Shown: positions 62,512 through 64,000 of the stretch, piece after piece
How the letters are laid out: each line of letters opens with the position of its first letter
Position numbering within the stretch: position 1 is the first letter of the stretch
Source: Mesorhizobium sp. ORS 3359
Lineage (GTDB): Bacteria > Pseudomonadota > Alphaproteobacteria > Rhizobiales > Rhizobiaceae
Direction: 5' to 3'
Assembly (NCBI GenBank): GCA_000824845.1
Contig: CCNC01000045.1
Span: forward strand, 1-64,000
Length of the DNA: 64,000 bases
The notes under the pieces: model-generated
The model's input: only the letters and a program-made list of their open reading frames with translations
What the model was told of the DNA's origin: nothing
Database searches by the model: none
Made by a program: the position numbers and the translations under genes

Positions 62512-62681
62512 AAATTTCCCTGACATCTGTTGCGTAAGGGAGAATGGAAGGCACGGAAAACGATGAAAAAGTCGAACAACTTCGTGTTGAGTGGGTGTCC
62601 TGCAACGGCCTGAAAGAGCCGGAAGGGAAATGAGGCAGATGGCGCCGTCAGCGGCATTGTGCCTCGGATTGGGGAAGGCTG

Positions 62682-63713
62682 ATGTCTTTGGCGAGCTTCG
62701 TTCAGCAGCTGCCCAAGGTCGAGTTGCATCTGCACCTCGAGGGCGCCGTTTCCGCCTCTACCTTCGCCGATCTCGCCGCTTTGAACTCCGTCGCGCTGCC
62801 CAAGCCGACGGCTGAACTGTACAGCTACGACAACCTGCCCGACTTCCTGAAAATCTACGACCTGGTCTGCGCCTCGATCAAAAGCGCCGCGGACTTCTCG
62901 AGGATCACCTTCGAGGCGCTCGAGCGCTGCGCGATCGCCGGCGCGCGCTACGTCGAGCTCTTCTTCAGCCCGCATGCGCATCTCGCCCACGGCGTTTCCT
63001 ACTCCACCATGCTCGGCGGCGTCCTCGACGGGACGCGGCGCGCCAAGGAAAAATACGGCGTCGTCTGCAAGCTCATTCCCGCGCACAGCCGGGAACTCGG
63101 ACCGGAACGCGGCGAGCAGTTCCTGGACATGGTGCTCGCCGAGCGCGTGCCCGACGTGATCGGCATCGGCCTTGACTACAACGAGGCGCCGTTTCCGCCG
63201 GCTCCCTACGCGAAGATGTACGAGCGCGCGCGCTCAGAGGGGCTGAACGTCACCGCCCATGCGGGCGAGTCCGGCCCGGCTGAGAACGTCGCCGACAGCA
63301 TCGACCTGCTCGGCGTGCAACGCATCGACCACGGCTACCACGTGGTCGACGATCCCGCGCTGGTCGAGCGCTGCAAGGAAGCCGGCATCGTCTTCACCTG
63401 CTGCCCCAGCACGACGTTGGCAACCACGGTCTGGCGCGACCTTGCGGCTCCTGGCCACGCGATTCGGCGCATGATCGAGGCTGGCCTCAACGTCACCATC
63501 CATTCCGACGATCCGCCGATGTTCGCCACCACGCTCGACCGCGAATACGCGCTGGTTATGGACAATTTCGCGCTCTCGCCGGAGGCGCTGAAGAAGATCG
63601 CGCTCGCCGGCCTCGAGGCCGCATGGCTCGACAACGAAACCAAGCAGGCATGGATGTCCGAATGGTCGGCGGAAATCGATGGCCTGCTGAAGACCGAACT
63701 CCTCCCAAACTGA
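62682..63713 (+). CDS. add: Adenosine/adenine deaminase family enzyme
   Basis: This 343-residue enzyme has the adenosine deaminase-family TIM barrel: metal site KVELHLHLEGAVSAST (H-x-H), RYVELFFSPHAH, the catalytic Glu in TAHAGESGPAENV, IDHGYHVVDDP and the final metal ligand in NVTIHSDDPPMF. HAGE and S-D-D-P are diagnostic. Whether the substrate is adenosine, adenine or a substituted purine cannot be read from these motifs. It is the first plus-strand gene divergent from the purine cluster and is followed after 28 bp by a BMP-family binding protein, fitting nucleoside uptake and deamination. The ATG at 62682 is preceded by GGGGAAGG. Confidence 0.88.
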   Translation: MSLASFVQQLPKVELHLHLEGAVSASTFADLAALNSVALPKPTAELYSYDNLPDFLKIYDLVCASIKSAADFSRITFEALERCAIAGARYVELFFSPHAHLAHGVSYSTMLGGVLDGTRRAKEKYGVVCKLIPAHSRELGPERGEQFLDMVLAERVPDVIGIGLDYNEAPFPPAPYAKMYERARSEGLNVTAHAGESGPAENVADSIDLLGVQRIDHGYHVVDDPALVERCKEAGIVFTCCPSTTLATTVWRDLAAPGHAIRRMIEAGLNVTIHSDDPPMFATTLDREYALVMDNFALSPEALKKIALAGLEAAWLDNETKQAWMSEWSAEIDGLLKTELLPN

Positions 63714-63741
63714 CCGCCGTGTATCGCGCAAAGGATAGAAC

Positions 63742-64000
63742 ATGATCAGTATCGAGAAGCTTTCCCGCCGTGGGTTCCTCAACATGGGCGCCGCCGCCGG
63801 CGCCTCGCTCCTGCTGCCCAGGACGGGCCTGGTCGGCGCCGCGCGCGCCGCCGCGCCGCTGCCTGCCGTGGCCGAGGAAGATGCCGTGATCGGCTTCGGC
63901 CATGTCGGCCCGGTCACCGACGAAGGCTGGACCTGGGCGCACCACCAGGGCGTGCTGGCCGTGCAGAAGGCGTTCCCTAAGCTGAAGAAGGTGCTCGAGG
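63742..64000 (+). CDS. BMP-family (nucleoside-type) ABC substrate-binding protein, 5' end (partial)
   Basis: The frame is open from the ATG at 63742 (AAGGATAG upstream) to the window edge. The start has a twin-arginine-type signal (SRRGFLNMGAAAGASLLL), then mature sequence DAVIGFGHVGPVTDEGWTWA and HHQGVLAVQKAFPKLKKVLE. The V-G-F-x-x-x-G-P-x-x-D-x-G-W and following His match the BMP/PnrA basic membrane lipoprotein family, whose members bind nucleosides or other purine-like ligands for ABC import. The remainder lies beyond the window. With the adenosine deaminase-like gene it supports a purine uptake system. A Tat signal is unusual for ABC binding proteins but seen in this family. Confidence 0.82.
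   Translation, partial: MISIEKLSRRGFLNMGAAAGASLLLPRTGLVGAARAAAPLPAVAEEDAVIGFGHVGPVTDEGWTWAHHQGVLAVQKAFPKLKKVLE

Overview
The window looks like an accessory stretch of a GC-rich alphaproteobacterial genome, most likely Rhizobiales and probably Mesorhizobium-like. That is inferred from the gene families (IalB-type protein, many ABC importers, LacI/GntR/LysR-controlled catabolic operons, fused CoxM/CoxL-type molybdenum hydroxylase) and from tRNA-scar architecture; no rRNA or complete tRNA gene is present to confirm it. Nothing was searched against a database: all family calls come from motifs and remembered family features.

Layout. 1-5 kb: the 3' end of a response regulator, a cupin protein, then about 3 kb of gene ruins (RND efflux fragment, an M42 peptidase broken into two opposite-strand pieces, a frameshifted low-affinity iron permease, a few possible small genes) and an AraC-type regulator. 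5.1-16.9 kb: one 3,912-codon type V autotransporter full of autotransporter-associated beta-strand repeats, followed by an IalB-family periplasmic protein. 17.8-28.0 kb: a self-contained fructosamine (Amadori compound) operon: LacI regulator, FrlB-like deglycase, binding protein, two permeases, FrlC-like epimerase, FrlD-like kinase, FAD amine oxidase and ABC ATPase. It is bracketed by two ~68-bp direct repeats that each carry the 3' end of an initiator-tRNA-like sequence plus its terminator.

28.1-42.7 kb, on the minus strand: an SRPBCC/quinone-oxidoreductase fusion, an SRPBCC protein and a flotillin; then a branched-chain-type ABC importer operon with an ATPase fused to a Tm-1-like domain, an amidohydrolase, an alpha/beta hydrolase and an FAH-family hydrolase, divergent from a GntR regulator with matching operator-like sites. 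The block ends in a third tRNA-3'-end-like motif plus terminator (42.75 kb). 43.3-47.7 kb: a VOC protein, two alpha/beta hydrolases and an SDR divergent from a LysR regulator.

47.7-64 kb: a long minus-strand purine-related cluster. In transcription order it holds an acylphosphatase-like protein, a stand-alone Rieske protein, a GST-like protein, adenine deaminase, a LysR regulator, a two-subunit TPP decarboxylase, a GMC oxidoreductase, an amidohydrolase, a Rieske-less ring-oxygenase catalytic subunit, a Mo hydroxylase (fused FAD/Mo subunit plus 2Fe-2S subunit) and an aldehyde dehydrogenase. Divergent from it are an adenosine/adenine deaminase-family gene and the start of a BMP-family nucleoside-type binding protein. 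The combination of a catalytic oxygenase without a Rieske centre, a Rieske protein without a catalytic domain and a GST-like partner resembles the NdmC/NdmD/NdmE 7-methylxanthine demethylase, suggesting a pathway for methylated or otherwise substituted purines. This is the most promising undescribed system in the window.
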